The translations under genes were made by a program, and so were the position numbers. From Pedobacter cryoconitis (GTDB taxonomy: Bacteria > Bacteroidota > Bacteroidia > Sphingobacteriales > Sphingobacteriaceae): a stretch of 64,000 nucleotides of DNA. The notes below the pieces were generated by a model. It worked only from the letters and a program-made list of their open reading frames with translations. It was not told the DNA's origin and did not search any database. The DNA is taken from positions 434,001 through 498,000 of the forward strand of contig NZ_JACHCC010000002.1 in NCBI RefSeq assembly GCF_014207135.1, given 5' to 3'. Positions 9,964 through 19,200 of this stretch are shown here, piece after piece (the stretch's first letter is position 1; every line of letters starts with the position of its first letter).

Positions 9964-10303
9964 ACTTAAAATCTGCCCTTACTATTTCTTATAACCGGAG
10001 TGATCATCCAACAGATAAACCACTCAGGTACAGCCCCCTCATTCTCCGCCAAACAGAAAATGCTATTCGAGATGGTAGCATTTTTTGTTTTCTTTTTATA
10101 TCTTTGTAAAAAAATACTGCCATGTTACATACGATATGTATAAAACTTACCCCTACCGCCGACTTATCTTCGCTAGTGGGTTCAGGTATGAAATAATACC
10201 CTAATTCTTATTTCAGAAGGATTTCACCTTCAGCAAAATTCAATAAATATTATCTTAATCATTTGTTAAGGCTGTTTATGTCTTACAAAGAAAATATATC
10301 CTC
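9964..10303. other. Intergenic region with scar and terminator
   Basis: A 340-bp spacer containing the second tRNA-Ser-like scar and its hairpin (10030-10107). The remainder is AT-rich with no supported gene. The last ~60 bp before 10304 presumably hold the promoter of the TPR gene. Confidence 0.5.
10030..10107 (+). repeat. tRNA-Ser 3'-end-like scar with downstream terminator, copy 2
   Basis: cagccccctcattctccgcc followed by aaacagaaaa. The attctcc-g-cca string fits a tRNA-Ser acceptor arm with discriminator G and CCA. It runs into a hairpin with arms aaaatgcta (10057-10065) and tagcatttt (10075-10083), then a T-rich tail. The downstream half matches copy 1 at 7634-7697 closely. The sequence upstream is too short and too poorly paired to be an intact tRNA. 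Confidence 0.5.
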
Positions 10304-10828
10304 ATGGAGATTTTATACAATGTAGATGAGAAATATCTGCAAGCAATAGAAGAATTGTCTTATGGTGAGTTACCAAAAGCACTTCATTTATTTAATGAAA
10401 TAATAGATACAGATCCTAATTATGCCAGGGCACATTATCAATTAGGCTATTGCTATTTTTACGAATTTAAAAACTATCAGACAGCTGGGTACCACTTTAA
10501 AAAATGTATAGAACTGGATCCTGCATTCCCCGATAGTTACATCGATTATTTAAAACTTTTAGTTACTCTAAAAATGCATAAAGCGATTTCAGTGACTGCT
10601 GAGAAAGCATTTCTGATCCCAGGAGTAAACCTGGTGGAACTTTATGAGTTAATGGGTAATCATGCCGAACAACAACAAGATTTTATAGCTGCAAAAGAAC
10701 AATATGAAAAAGCCACGCTGATTACAACAGACCAGACAGCGTATGGAAATTTTCAAGAGCATATTAAACGTATAACAGCAAAACAAAAGTCAAAAGAAAA
10801 GGTAATGTATGTTTATAAGGAAGAGTAA
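10304..10828 (+). CDS. Tetratricopeptide-repeat protein
   Basis: A small soluble TPR protein of 174 residues, likely a protein-protein interaction module; no partner is evident. About three TPR units are visible: residues ~6-37 (AIEELSYGELPKALHLFNEI), ~38-72 (ARAHYQLGYCYFYEFKNYQT, then a gap and HFKKCIELDP) and ~112-145 (LYELMGNHAEQQQDFIAAKE followed by YEKATLI). There is no signal peptide. It is followed after 20 bp by a clear intrinsic terminator, so it is a monocistronic unit. A bacterial TPR alone does not define a function. Confidence 0.85.
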   Translation: MEILYNVDEKYLQAIEELSYGELPKALHLFNEIIDTDPNYARAHYQLGYCYFYEFKNYQTAGYHFKKCIELDPAFPDSYIDYLKLLVTLKMHKAISVTAEKAFLIPGVNLVELYELMGNHAEQQQDFIAAKEQYEKATLITTDQTAYGNFQEHIKRITAKQKSKEKVMYVYKEE

Positions 10829-10847
10829 TAAGAAGATATAAAAATAT

Positions 10848-10885
10848 AAAAGCCTGAAATCGTATAATTTCAGGCTTTTATATTT
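10848..10885 (+). terminator. Intrinsic terminator of the TPR gene
   Basis: Perfect 13-bp arms aaaagcctgaaat (10848-10860) and atttcaggctttt (10867-10879) around a 6-nt loop, followed by atatttt. It starts 20 bp after the stop at 10828. Confidence 0.9.
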
Positions 10886-10971
10886 TAAGTACTATTTACC
10901 TCTGTTTAGCGGATCTATAAAGTTTACTAAATAAATCTATATATTGCGTACCATAATATTTAATATCAAAT

Positions 10972-11763
10972 ATGTCATTTTTTAAAAGTAAAAAGAAACA
11001 TGAATCAAATAAGTATGGTTGGTTCGGCGATTATAAGAATTGGGATGAACTAGTTGCTCTTTCTGGAGGATACGAATCAAATATCATCCTCGATAAAACA
11101 AGAGATTCATTATTAAAAATTAAGAATGGCGAGGCAGTCTATGAACGGGATTCTGTGTTATTTGATAAAAAAACATATCCATTTTCAGTTATAAGTTCTT
11201 TGCTATACGCTTCGATTAATTGTGGGAACAGTTTAAATGTGATCGATTTTGGTGGCTCATTGGGTAGTACCTATTATCAGGTTAAAGATTTTCTTCCTTC
11301 ATCACTTAGTGTCAATTGGAGTGTTGTTGAACAGAAAGAATATGTCACCTGTGGTCAACAAATGTTTGAAGATGAAGTTTTGAAGTTTCATCATAATATT
11401 TCGGAAAGCATGAAATCAAAAAAAGCAGATATTCTTTTGCTTTCTGGTGTTGTGCAATATCTGCAAGAACCCCATGACTTTTTAAATCAATTAAAAGACT
11501 TTGATTTTAAATACATCTTGATAGACAGAACATCATTCATTAATGACAATCAACCAGATAGATTGACGCTACAGATCGTACCCCCATATATTTATGAAGC
11601 GAAATACCCATCGTGGTTTTTTAATGAACAGAATTTTCTAAAGCATTTTGAAGATTATAATATAAAAACGGAATTTGAATCATACGTTATCGGTGAACAG
11701 AACATTCAAATTGACAATCAGGTACAAGGCTATGACAAAGGTTTTTTACTTGTAAGGAAATAG
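10972..11763 (+). CDS. Putative methyltransferase, TIGR04325 / LIC12133 family
   Basis: 263 residues resembling the LIC12133-type putative methyltransferases that usually sit in surface-polysaccharide clusters. The N-terminal signature is visible as YGWFGDYKNWDELVALSGGY (residues ~15-34), followed by a nucleotide-fold core: VIDFGGSLGSTYYQ (SAM-binding glycine loop), then WSVVEQKEYVTCGQQ, then ADILLLSGVVQYLQEPHDFL. A late IDRTSFI strand and a C-terminal GYDKGFLLVRK segment complete the fold. No glycosyltransferases or other polysaccharide genes adjoin it, so it is an orphan. The start ATG is at 10972 in AT-rich DNA. Substrate unknown. Confidence 0.75.
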   Translation: MSFFKSKKKHESNKYGWFGDYKNWDELVALSGGYESNIILDKTRDSLLKIKNGEAVYERDSVLFDKKTYPFSVISSLLYASINCGNSLNVIDFGGSLGSTYYQVKDFLPSSLSVNWSVVEQKEYVTCGQQMFEDEVLKFHHNISESMKSKKADILLLSGVVQYLQEPHDFLNQLKDFDFKYILIDRTSFINDNQPDRLTLQIVPPYIYEAKYPSWFFNEQNFLKHFEDYNIKTEFESYVIGEQNIQIDNQVQGYDKGFLLVRK

Positions 11764-12544
11764 AGACTTAGTGATTCTTGCCTAAAGTGTTTTATTATAA
11801 TAATTTTATTAAATTATGAGCATACTGCTACAGTTATTCTATTTGCACACAGTTATCTTGAACTATAATCAGAAAACAGCAGTAGCAAAACAATAGAACT
11901 TTCCCACACTCGGGGATGATAAGTATAATTATTCTGAATCTGAAAAAAGTTGCCTTGTTAGATCCTGTTTACCATATAGGGACATATCTATAAGCGTTTA
12001 CTAGCTCTAATTACATTCCATTTTAGCCAATTAATAGACTATGGGACTTTATTAATAAAGTCCCATAGTCTATTAATGTAATTGAACGTCTACCCCTTAT
12101 AATATTTCAGATTATCTTAACCTTTCTGAAATAATTAAGTATATCGTGATACCCATGCTACATACACAAAACACGAGTTTTTAATACTAAAAGAAAATTA
12201 ATTATTATTTTTACAAATAAAAACATCTATATTTATTAAAAATTAATTCTAAATCCATCACAAACTCATGATACTATACTAGTGATCATAAAACAATTTA
12301 TTTTGAATTTTTAAATTAATTTTCAATACTTTAAATATTCCCCATCTTCTTTAAGTAAACCGAATAATATAAATTCTAACCATGGAAGTTAAATGAGAAA
12401 ACATGTCTCATTTTAAAACACAATTTCATTTCACTTTCAAGAATAATAACAAAAAAAAAATTGTGGACTAACTATAATGTAATACCACCTTTTTACAAAA
12501 CACTACTTAAAAATAAATTTAATCTAACAATTGACATCTCTACA
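11764..12544. other. 781-bp very AT-rich non-coding region
   Basis: No supported gene on either strand. The notable element is the perfect palindrome at 12030-12077, given separately. Long A/T tracts occur from about 12160 to 12470. An in-frame TTG at 12461 could extend the next gene, but the signal peptide begins at the ATG at 12545. The promoter of that gene is expected in this tract. Confidence 0.5.
12030..12077. repeat. Perfect 48-nt palindrome (24-bp inverted repeat, no spacer)
   Basis: The left arm starts attaatagactatggg and runs 12030-12053. The right arm 12054-12077 is its exact reverse complement. As RNA it would fold to a hairpin of about 22 bp with a 4-nt loop. No T-run follows on either strand, so it is not a standard intrinsic terminator, and it lies about 270 bp past the nearest stop. 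Confidence 0.85.
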
Positions 12545-13753
12545 ATGAAATTAAAACATCTAATTCTACTATTATTAAGCTTTAGTTTTTACGGTTTGAG
12601 AGCCGCATCTCTCACAAAGTTTGCTATTCAGCAACAATACTTAATGGACGAATATAATATACGCGGTTCCGAACATCATGAAGTAACTTTCAAAACTGAT
12701 ATTACAATATCAAGAGCTTTGAAATCATATGGATACGAAAAAATAAATTGGATTATAACAGTAGTTAGCAGTGATAATTATCATATCCCAATGTCTAAGT
12801 CAATCCAGATAACAGAATCTGATTTCCCAAATAATACTGCTTCTTTAGATATTACAATAGATTGCACTTCGACAGGAATTGACCCACAGGTAAGAGTACA
12901 AATGGAGGCCCTAACCTACGATGATCTTGGAAACCTTACGCCTGAAAAACGTAATTCAAGATGGAGCTCGCAACGTTTTGATGTTTCAGGTCCGTTTTTA
13001 ACTGATAATCCTCCGGTGAATATTGCTAATGCTAATTTATATTCATCATACGCACCAAGCTCTAATTTTAGAAAATCAGATTATATTACAGGAGGCGCAT
13101 TAACATTTGGACAAAGTGATTGGGCTAACACACAGGGTATAACTTCTCTAAATGGCTCCTTGTATGTAGTACAGGCTAACAACCTGCATAAGGTAAACTC
13201 AACTGATGGATCTTATATTATTTTAGGACAGCAACAAATTTGGAAAGCAACAGAGGCGGTCGCTTCATCTTCTAATGGCTCAATCTATATTATTCAAAAT
13301 TCAAGAATTCACAAGGTCAATCCCTCCAATGGTCAGTATTCAATAATTGGGAATCCGGAATGGGCTAATACGGATTGTTTAACAGCATATAATGGTTATT
13401 TATATATAGTTGAAAACAACCATTTGTATAAGGTGAATGAAAATACAGGGACCTATACAGAACTTAATAGTGCTACATGGGGAGGGGCAAAAGGCATTGC
13501 GAGTACAAACGATGGATATATATGGATAGTTCAGAATGGATATTTACATAAAATAAGTACGGCCACAGGAGAATGGCAATCAAGTCAATACCAACAATGG
13601 TCAGATGCTCCAAAAGGATGTCTTGCTTATTATAATGGAAATCTATACGCATTGAAAGGTCCGTATTTAGTTAAAGTAAGTATACCATATTTATCATGGG
13701 ATGAGATTTCTTACAAAACATATTCTGGATGCAACTATCTGACTGGTTTATAG
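12545..13753 (+). CDS. Secreted beta-propeller-repeat protein A
   Basis: A secreted protein of 402 residues, start ATG at 12545, with signal peptide MKLKHLILLLLSFSFYGLRA. Residues ~21-145 look like an Ig-like beta domain. From ~170 to the end come about five repeats of 39-41 residues built on the pattern NGYLYIVQN-x-LHKVN-x-x-TG-x-Y-x-x-x-G-x-x-x-W. This spacing fits blades of a tectonin- or tachylectin-like beta-propeller, a fold often used for carbohydrate binding, but the exact family is not recognised. It is clearly paralogous to the protein encoded at 14171-15385. It could be a lectin or adhesin. It lies upstream of the Tc toxin operon, but a functional link is only a guess. Confidence 0.8.
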   Translation: MKLKHLILLLLSFSFYGLRAASLTKFAIQQQYLMDEYNIRGSEHHEVTFKTDITISRALKSYGYEKINWIITVVSSDNYHIPMSKSIQITESDFPNNTASLDITIDCTSTGIDPQVRVQMEALTYDDLGNLTPEKRNSRWSSQRFDVSGPFLTDNPPVNIANANLYSSYAPSSNFRKSDYITGGALTFGQSDWANTQGITSLNGSLYVVQANNLHKVNSTDGSYIILGQQQIWKATEAVASSSNGSIYIIQNSRIHKVNPSNGQYSIIGNPEWANTDCLTAYNGYLYIVENNHLYKVNENTGTYTELNSATWGGAKGIASTNDGYIWIVQNGYLHKISTATGEWQSSQYQQWSDAPKGCLAYYNGNLYALKGPYLVKVSIPYLSWDEISYKTYSGCNYLTGL

Positions 13754-13866
13754 AACCTTAAGAAAGGTACTTATCTGAGTACAATTTCATTTTTCATAGC
13801 ACAAGTAAGTTTAAAAGAGGACCCGAAAATCTTTAAGAGAGTAGGATAATAAAAATATCAAAAATC

Positions 13867-14169
13867 ATGTATCTAAAAAAAATTCCATTCACAGTTTGCG
13901 TAGCACTCTGTTTATTTTTAACCGCTTGTAGCAAAGAAGAGTTAAAACAAAACCCTGAAAAAAGCATCAATGCTAAATCAGTAATTGACGAGCCAGCGGC
14001 TTTAAAAAAGTTTCTATCATTCACCTTAAACGTTTCCCAAGATGTAATTCTTTATGATCAAGAGAAGAAAACCTTCTATATCCCTAATACTGTTTTTAAG
14101 GAGAGCTATGAGACGATAAAGCACAGATATCAGGAAGCGAATGAGTATAAGCTAAATAATCCTAATTAG
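13867..14169 (+). CDS. Small lipoprotein, 100 residues
   Basis: MYLKKIPFTVCVALCLFLTAC is a lipoprotein signal with Cys21. The mature ~80 residues are Lys/Glu-rich, mainly helical, with no recognised domain (contains FTLNVSQDVILYDQEKKTFY). The stop is at 14169 and the next gene starts at 14171, so it is translationally coupled to the second beta-propeller protein and likely acts with it, perhaps as an anchor or partner at the outer membrane. Function unknown. Confidence 0.8.
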   Translation: MYLKKIPFTVCVALCLFLTACSKEELKQNPEKSINAKSVIDEPAALKKFLSFTLNVSQDVILYDQEKKTFYIPNTVFKESYETIKHRYQEANEYKLNNPN

Positions 14170-14170
14170 T

Positions 14171-15385
14171 ATGAAAAATTATTATCTAGTATTACTGGTG
14201 GCATTGTTTTTTTCTACAAATACAAAAGCCGCTAACATAACCAAATTTATAATCCAATCCCAGTTCCTAAGCAATTCTACGAGCCTGAATGTCAAACCAA
14301 CAGAAAAGACTCCATTTAATGTGGATGTGACTCTCACAAGGGATTTAAAATCTTACGGTTACGAAAATGTTGACTGGATATTAACAGTTGTATTCCAGAA
14401 AAACGGCGAACCTGATCTGGAATTATCTACTCCAAAAGCCATTAATGGAAATGATTTCATAGGTGGGTTTATGGATTTCACAGTCAATGCAACGTTACCA
14501 GTTGGAAAAACAGGTGGAGTAGTAATTTTAAAATATTCTTATATCTTCTATAATAATGAAGGAGTCCCTATAAGTAATTCAAGAAGCATTGGAGTAACGA
14601 ATACTTCATATAAGGCTTCTATACCTGTGACACCTCCTCCTAGCGCAGGTTTTAACATACAAAATGCACGTCTATTCATGGCGAACCCAAGTGGCTATGA
14701 CCTGAGAAAAGCAGATTACCTTAGTGGCGGACAGAGAAACTTTGGAGAACAAGTATGGGCAAATATCCAAGGGATGACCTCTTTGAATGGCTATTTATAT
14801 GTTGTTCAAGCCAATAATCTTCATAAAGTTGATAAAGAAGGGAATTTCACTCTAATAGGTGAACTAGGAATTTGGAAAAATACCGAAGCAGTAACTTCTT
14901 CGACAAATGGTTATCTTTACATAGTACAAAACTCTCGTATTCATAAAGTTGATCCAACAACTGGTACATATAGTATACTTGGAAATCCGGAATGGGCAAA
15001 TACCGATGCTATAGTTGCATACAATGGATACCTATTTTTGGCTGAAAATGGATATTTATATAAAGTCAATGAAAATACCGGGACATACATACAGTTAAAT
15101 GATGCCGAATGGGCAGGAACTCAAGGCATGGCAAGTGGTGCAGATGGTTGGATATACGTTGTACAAAACGGGTATCTCCATAGAGTTAATGCTGAAAGTG
15201 GGGCTTTTGAGGTTTTAGGTGGACATGAGTGGCCGAATACCAACATTAAAGGCGTTGCATTCTACGATAACTCTGTATATATTCTACAAAATTATTCTCT
15301 TCACAGGGTTAATAAAGTCACTGGCGCATTTACGGTCTTAGGTAACAGAGAGTATAGTAACAGTTGTCATCTGACTGTACTTTAG
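14171..15385 (+). CDS. Secreted beta-propeller-repeat protein B
   Basis: 404 residues with signal peptide MKNYYLVLLVALFFSTNTKA. Same architecture as the protein at 12545-13753: an N-terminal beta domain (ITKFIIQSQFL, RDLKSYGYENVDWILTVV), a Pro-rich linker around residue 155, then about five to six blades of ~40 residues with repeated NGYLYVVQN, LHKVN and TG-x-Y motifs and EWANT/VWANI turns. The two proteins share long identical stretches in the blades, which indicates a tandem duplication. The start is 2 bp after the lipoprotein stop. A hairpin terminator follows. Likely a surface or secreted binding protein; ligand unknown. Confidence 0.82.
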   Translation: MKNYYLVLLVALFFSTNTKAANITKFIIQSQFLSNSTSLNVKPTEKTPFNVDVTLTRDLKSYGYENVDWILTVVFQKNGEPDLELSTPKAINGNDFIGGFMDFTVNATLPVGKTGGVVILKYSYIFYNNEGVPISNSRSIGVTNTSYKASIPVTPPPSAGFNIQNARLFMANPSGYDLRKADYLSGGQRNFGEQVWANIQGMTSLNGYLYVVQANNLHKVDKEGNFTLIGELGIWKNTEAVTSSTNGYLYIVQNSRIHKVDPTTGTYSILGNPEWANTDAIVAYNGYLFLAENGYLYKVNENTGTYIQLNDAEWAGTQGMASGADGWIYVVQNGYLHRVNAESGAFEVLGGHEWPNTNIKGVAFYDNSVYILQNYSLHRVNKVTGAFTVLGNREYSNSCHLTVL

Positions 15386-16211
15386 ATATAGATAAAAGAC
15401 ACATTTTTGAAATTAAATATAATATTATCGCTGCTAAATCTTATAAATTTAGCAGCGATTTCTATTCTCTCTACCACACTGGTACGAATGTCCTATACGG
15501 CCGCGAAGACTCTTTCAGCCATGAGAAAAACACCGGTCACCAGAACGGCTTGAAGCGGCATTCTTTTAAATATTTTGATAACGTATAATTCCCGTTAATA
15601 GTAACAAATTCCCTTGCTTAACAAGGCTATTTTCAGACAGCCCTTTAAGGCATATTATCATTTAAGATATTACGGAAATCATCTTTATACTAACAGAAAA
15701 ATCAACCCTGATAACCCATTATAAAACCTTAAAAATGGTAACATACATTCCCATTCAGGATGTTCAATGTTTTCACGTTATTCAAATCGTTCATTTCCTT
15801 ATAATTACATGAGTAAAAGAATACGATCCAAAATATCATTCAACTATTTACTCCTCAGAGGAATAATGCGAATAAGCGCCATTAAACCGTTTAAACGGAT
15901 TTAAAATCTAAAAACACACCTGTGAACAAAAAACAAAATAAATTCAAAAAAGATCATTTTTCCATAAAAGAATCTCATACAGGTAAAAACACCTGTTTTT
16001 TTCTCTAAAATTATTACATACCTTCCCTAAAGAAAAACAGCAATACCGATTTACTATTACGCTTCTTTACGATTACGCTCCTCTTCTACAAATTTCCCGA
16101 AGCCATTGCCCTGTAAGGCAATAAAAACAGACACCGATTAGCCTATCCTGTTGACCAGGGTATGAAAAACTGATGATATCAAATTCTTGTAAACATAATT
16201 GAAATATAATT
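15386..16211. other. 826-bp non-coding region upstream of the Tc operon
   Basis: Contains the terminator at 15427-15459. The rest is AT-rich with no gene I can support; a 74-residue ORF at 15364-15588 overlaps the previous gene and the terminator and is rejected. The Tc operon promoter is expected within the last few hundred bases, but no clear box or operator stands out. Confidence 0.5.
15427..15465 (+). terminator. Intrinsic terminator after beta-propeller protein B
   Basis: Perfect 13-bp arms atcgctgctaaat (15427-15439) and atttagcagcgat (15447-15459), 7-nt loop, followed by ttctat. It lies 41 bp after the stop codon at 15385. Confidence 0.85.
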
Positions 16212-19200
16212 ATGAGCGAATTAAACAACAGTGCAACAGAGCCTGCCAGAGTAACTATACAGCAGCCTACACTGCCTCAGGGCGGAGGCGCGATCAGAGG
16301 TATCGGGGACTCCTTTCAACCCGATTTCTTTTCTGGGACAGCTGGTTATTCCATCCCGATAGGGTTGACTTCGGCCCGTGGATTAGAGCCCAAATTGGCA
16401 CTGAATTATAATTCAGGTGCAGGAAATAGCGAATTCGGACTTGGATTTTCCCTCACTCTGCCAAAAATCACTGTTAATACTGATCAAGGAATCCCCCGAT
16501 ACCAGGGAAATGACAAGTATATCCTTTCCGGAATCGGAGAACTGGTCAAAATAAGCGGTGATAAAAACCCCAGAAATCAAACCGAAGCAGGAATAGATTA
16601 TATCGTAACCTCCTATTTACCCCGATTAGACGATACATTTTCAGTGATTGAACAATGGATGAATAAAGAAAATGGTATTTCTTTCTGGAAAATCCTTGCT
16701 ACCGACAACAGCGTCAGCTACTACGGCCAGTCAACAGCGTCCCGTATAGCCGATCCTGATCATGAATACAGAACATTTGAGTGGCTTATTGATGGGATAA
16801 CCGACGCCAAAGGTAATAAGATGACCTATGCTTACAAGATCGAAAATGAAGACAATGTTCCCGTTGTTCTTAGTGAAGTCAACAGGTCTTACAGTGCCAA
16901 CCGTTATATCCAGCATATAAAATATGGAAACTACATTGATGAGCAGCAGAAGGAACAGTTTGCCTTTGAAGTTCTCTTTGATTACGGAGAATATAGTCTG
17001 GACAACCTTGCAACTGTGTATACTCCCAAACAGACCTGGACCTACCGGAAAGACCCTTTTTCTTCATATAGAAGTGGTTTTGAGATCAGGACCTGCCGCG
17101 CTTGTCAACATATCCTCTTGTTTCATCATTTCAAGGAATTAGGTGGGCCCTGTCTGGTCAGATCCATGACATTGAGCCACCAATCCCTCCAGCAGTATGA
17201 TGTTATTGATATTCAGGGAATGTCCTTACTCCATAAAGTCGAAATTAAAGGATACAGGAAACAGGAAGACAGCAGTATTGAGCAGCAGGACCTGCCCGCA
17301 ATCGAGTTACAGTATTCTCAGTTTAATCCACCATCCTCCCCACAATTTAAAAAACTTTCCCTTCCAGAGCATAGTCTCCCCGGATATATTGAGGGTACTC
17401 AATTTTTATCAGTTGACCTCGATGGTGATGGTCTGCCTGGTTTTCTATACAGCAATTCACAATCAAACCTTTATTTTGCACCATTAGGCCATGGAAAATA
17501 TGCGGCTCCTGAAAACCGGACGCAATTCCCTGTCGAAAAAAATCTGCAGGAAGGACAAGCATCCCTTGTAGATATTGACGGAAATGGGATGCTGGAACTC
17601 CTGATCAATCACCCCAACCGTTCTGGATATTACCAGAACACAGATGCTGGTAACTGGAAAAACTTCATCTCTTTTCCAGACTATCCTAATGATCTTGCTA
17701 ATATTTTCCTGGAAAGCACAGACCTCAACGCCAACGGAAAAACCGACCTTTTGTTAGCAGACACACAAAATTCACTCGTTTACACTTCAAAAGGAACTAA
17801 AGGATACAGCCCCGCTCAACAGGTTCTGAACCGTCATGATTTCCCTGTAAAAAAAGAAACAGATCTAACGGAACTGATCACCTTTGCCAATATTTTTGGA
17901 GATGGACTTTCACATCGCCTGAAAGTTGGTAACGGATCTGTCGAATGCTGGCCGTGTCTGGGCTATGGAAATTATGGAAAAAAAATAACCCTGGGTAATG
18001 CACCCCTTTTTGGTGAAGGCTTTGATAGCAGCAGGGTTTTCCTGGCCGATATCAATGGTTCAGGAACTACTGATCTGATATACATCTATCCGGATTATGC
18101 CGCTATTTTCCTGAACCAGAATGGCAACTCTTTTTCTGCCCCCATTCTGATCACACTCCCAGGGATCTATAGCAAAATAGATCAGATTAGTTTTTCTGAT
18201 ATTCTTGGTAATGGAACCTCTTGCCTGGTATTTACAGTCATTGAGCCCGTTCCCATACACTATTATTACAATTTTTCGGGTGAACTTATACTCAACGGAA
18301 TTTCACAAGAGGTTCTTAAACCCTATCTCCTGAACAGGATCGATAATCATATGGGCAGTATTATCCAAATCAGGTATTGCAGCTCGACAAAATTTGCCCT
18401 TGAAGATAGATTAGCGGGCCATCCCTGGATTACTAAACTTCGTTTTCCGGTGCAGGTGGTTGAAGAAACCATTACGACAGACCTCCCCTCCGACTCCAGG
18501 TATGTGAGCCGCTACAAATACCATGATGGTTATTACGATCCTGTAGAACGTGTCTTCAGGGGCTTTGGCTTTGTAGAATCCTGGGATACAGATATACAAG
18601 GCCCGGAACTGCAAAATGAAGGTCAGTTTCTTCCACCTGTTTACACTAAAACCTGGTACCAGACCGGCGCCTCCCATGAGAACCAGGCCATCACGCTCTA
18701 CCAGCAAAAGGGTTATTTCCAGGGTGATAAAAAAGCTTATGACTTTCCTGACAATAGCTTTCTAATACCTGCATCCGATAATGATCCGGAAACCTGGAGG
18801 CAGGCCTATGTTACACTGAAAGGGAAATTGATCAGGAAAGAGGTATACGCCGAAGACAATAGACCTGAATCCATTAATCCGTATACGGTAGAGCAATCCA
18901 ATTATGAGATTATCCTGAAACAGGGCCGGCTGGAAACAGCATATGCGATATTTACAGTAAACCCGCAGCAACAAATTTCTTATCGTTACGAAAGAAATCC
19001 AAACGACCCCCTGGTTCAGCAGGATTTTGTACTCGAAACAGATCCACTTTGCGGTAAGGTAAAAAAAGCCTGTACCGTATTTCTTCCAAGACGGAGAAAT
19101 GATCAGTCCCAACAAGAAATCTATCCGGAACAGCTTTCGCTAAAAGCGACGGTACAGCACAATAACTATATCAACACGCTAGATACAGAACCTTTCAGAT

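Noticed and set aside
15364..15588. 74-residue plus-strand ORF after beta-propeller protein B
   Set aside because: It overlaps the end of the upstream gene and the terminator hairpin at 15427-15459, has no ribosome-binding site and shows no family features.
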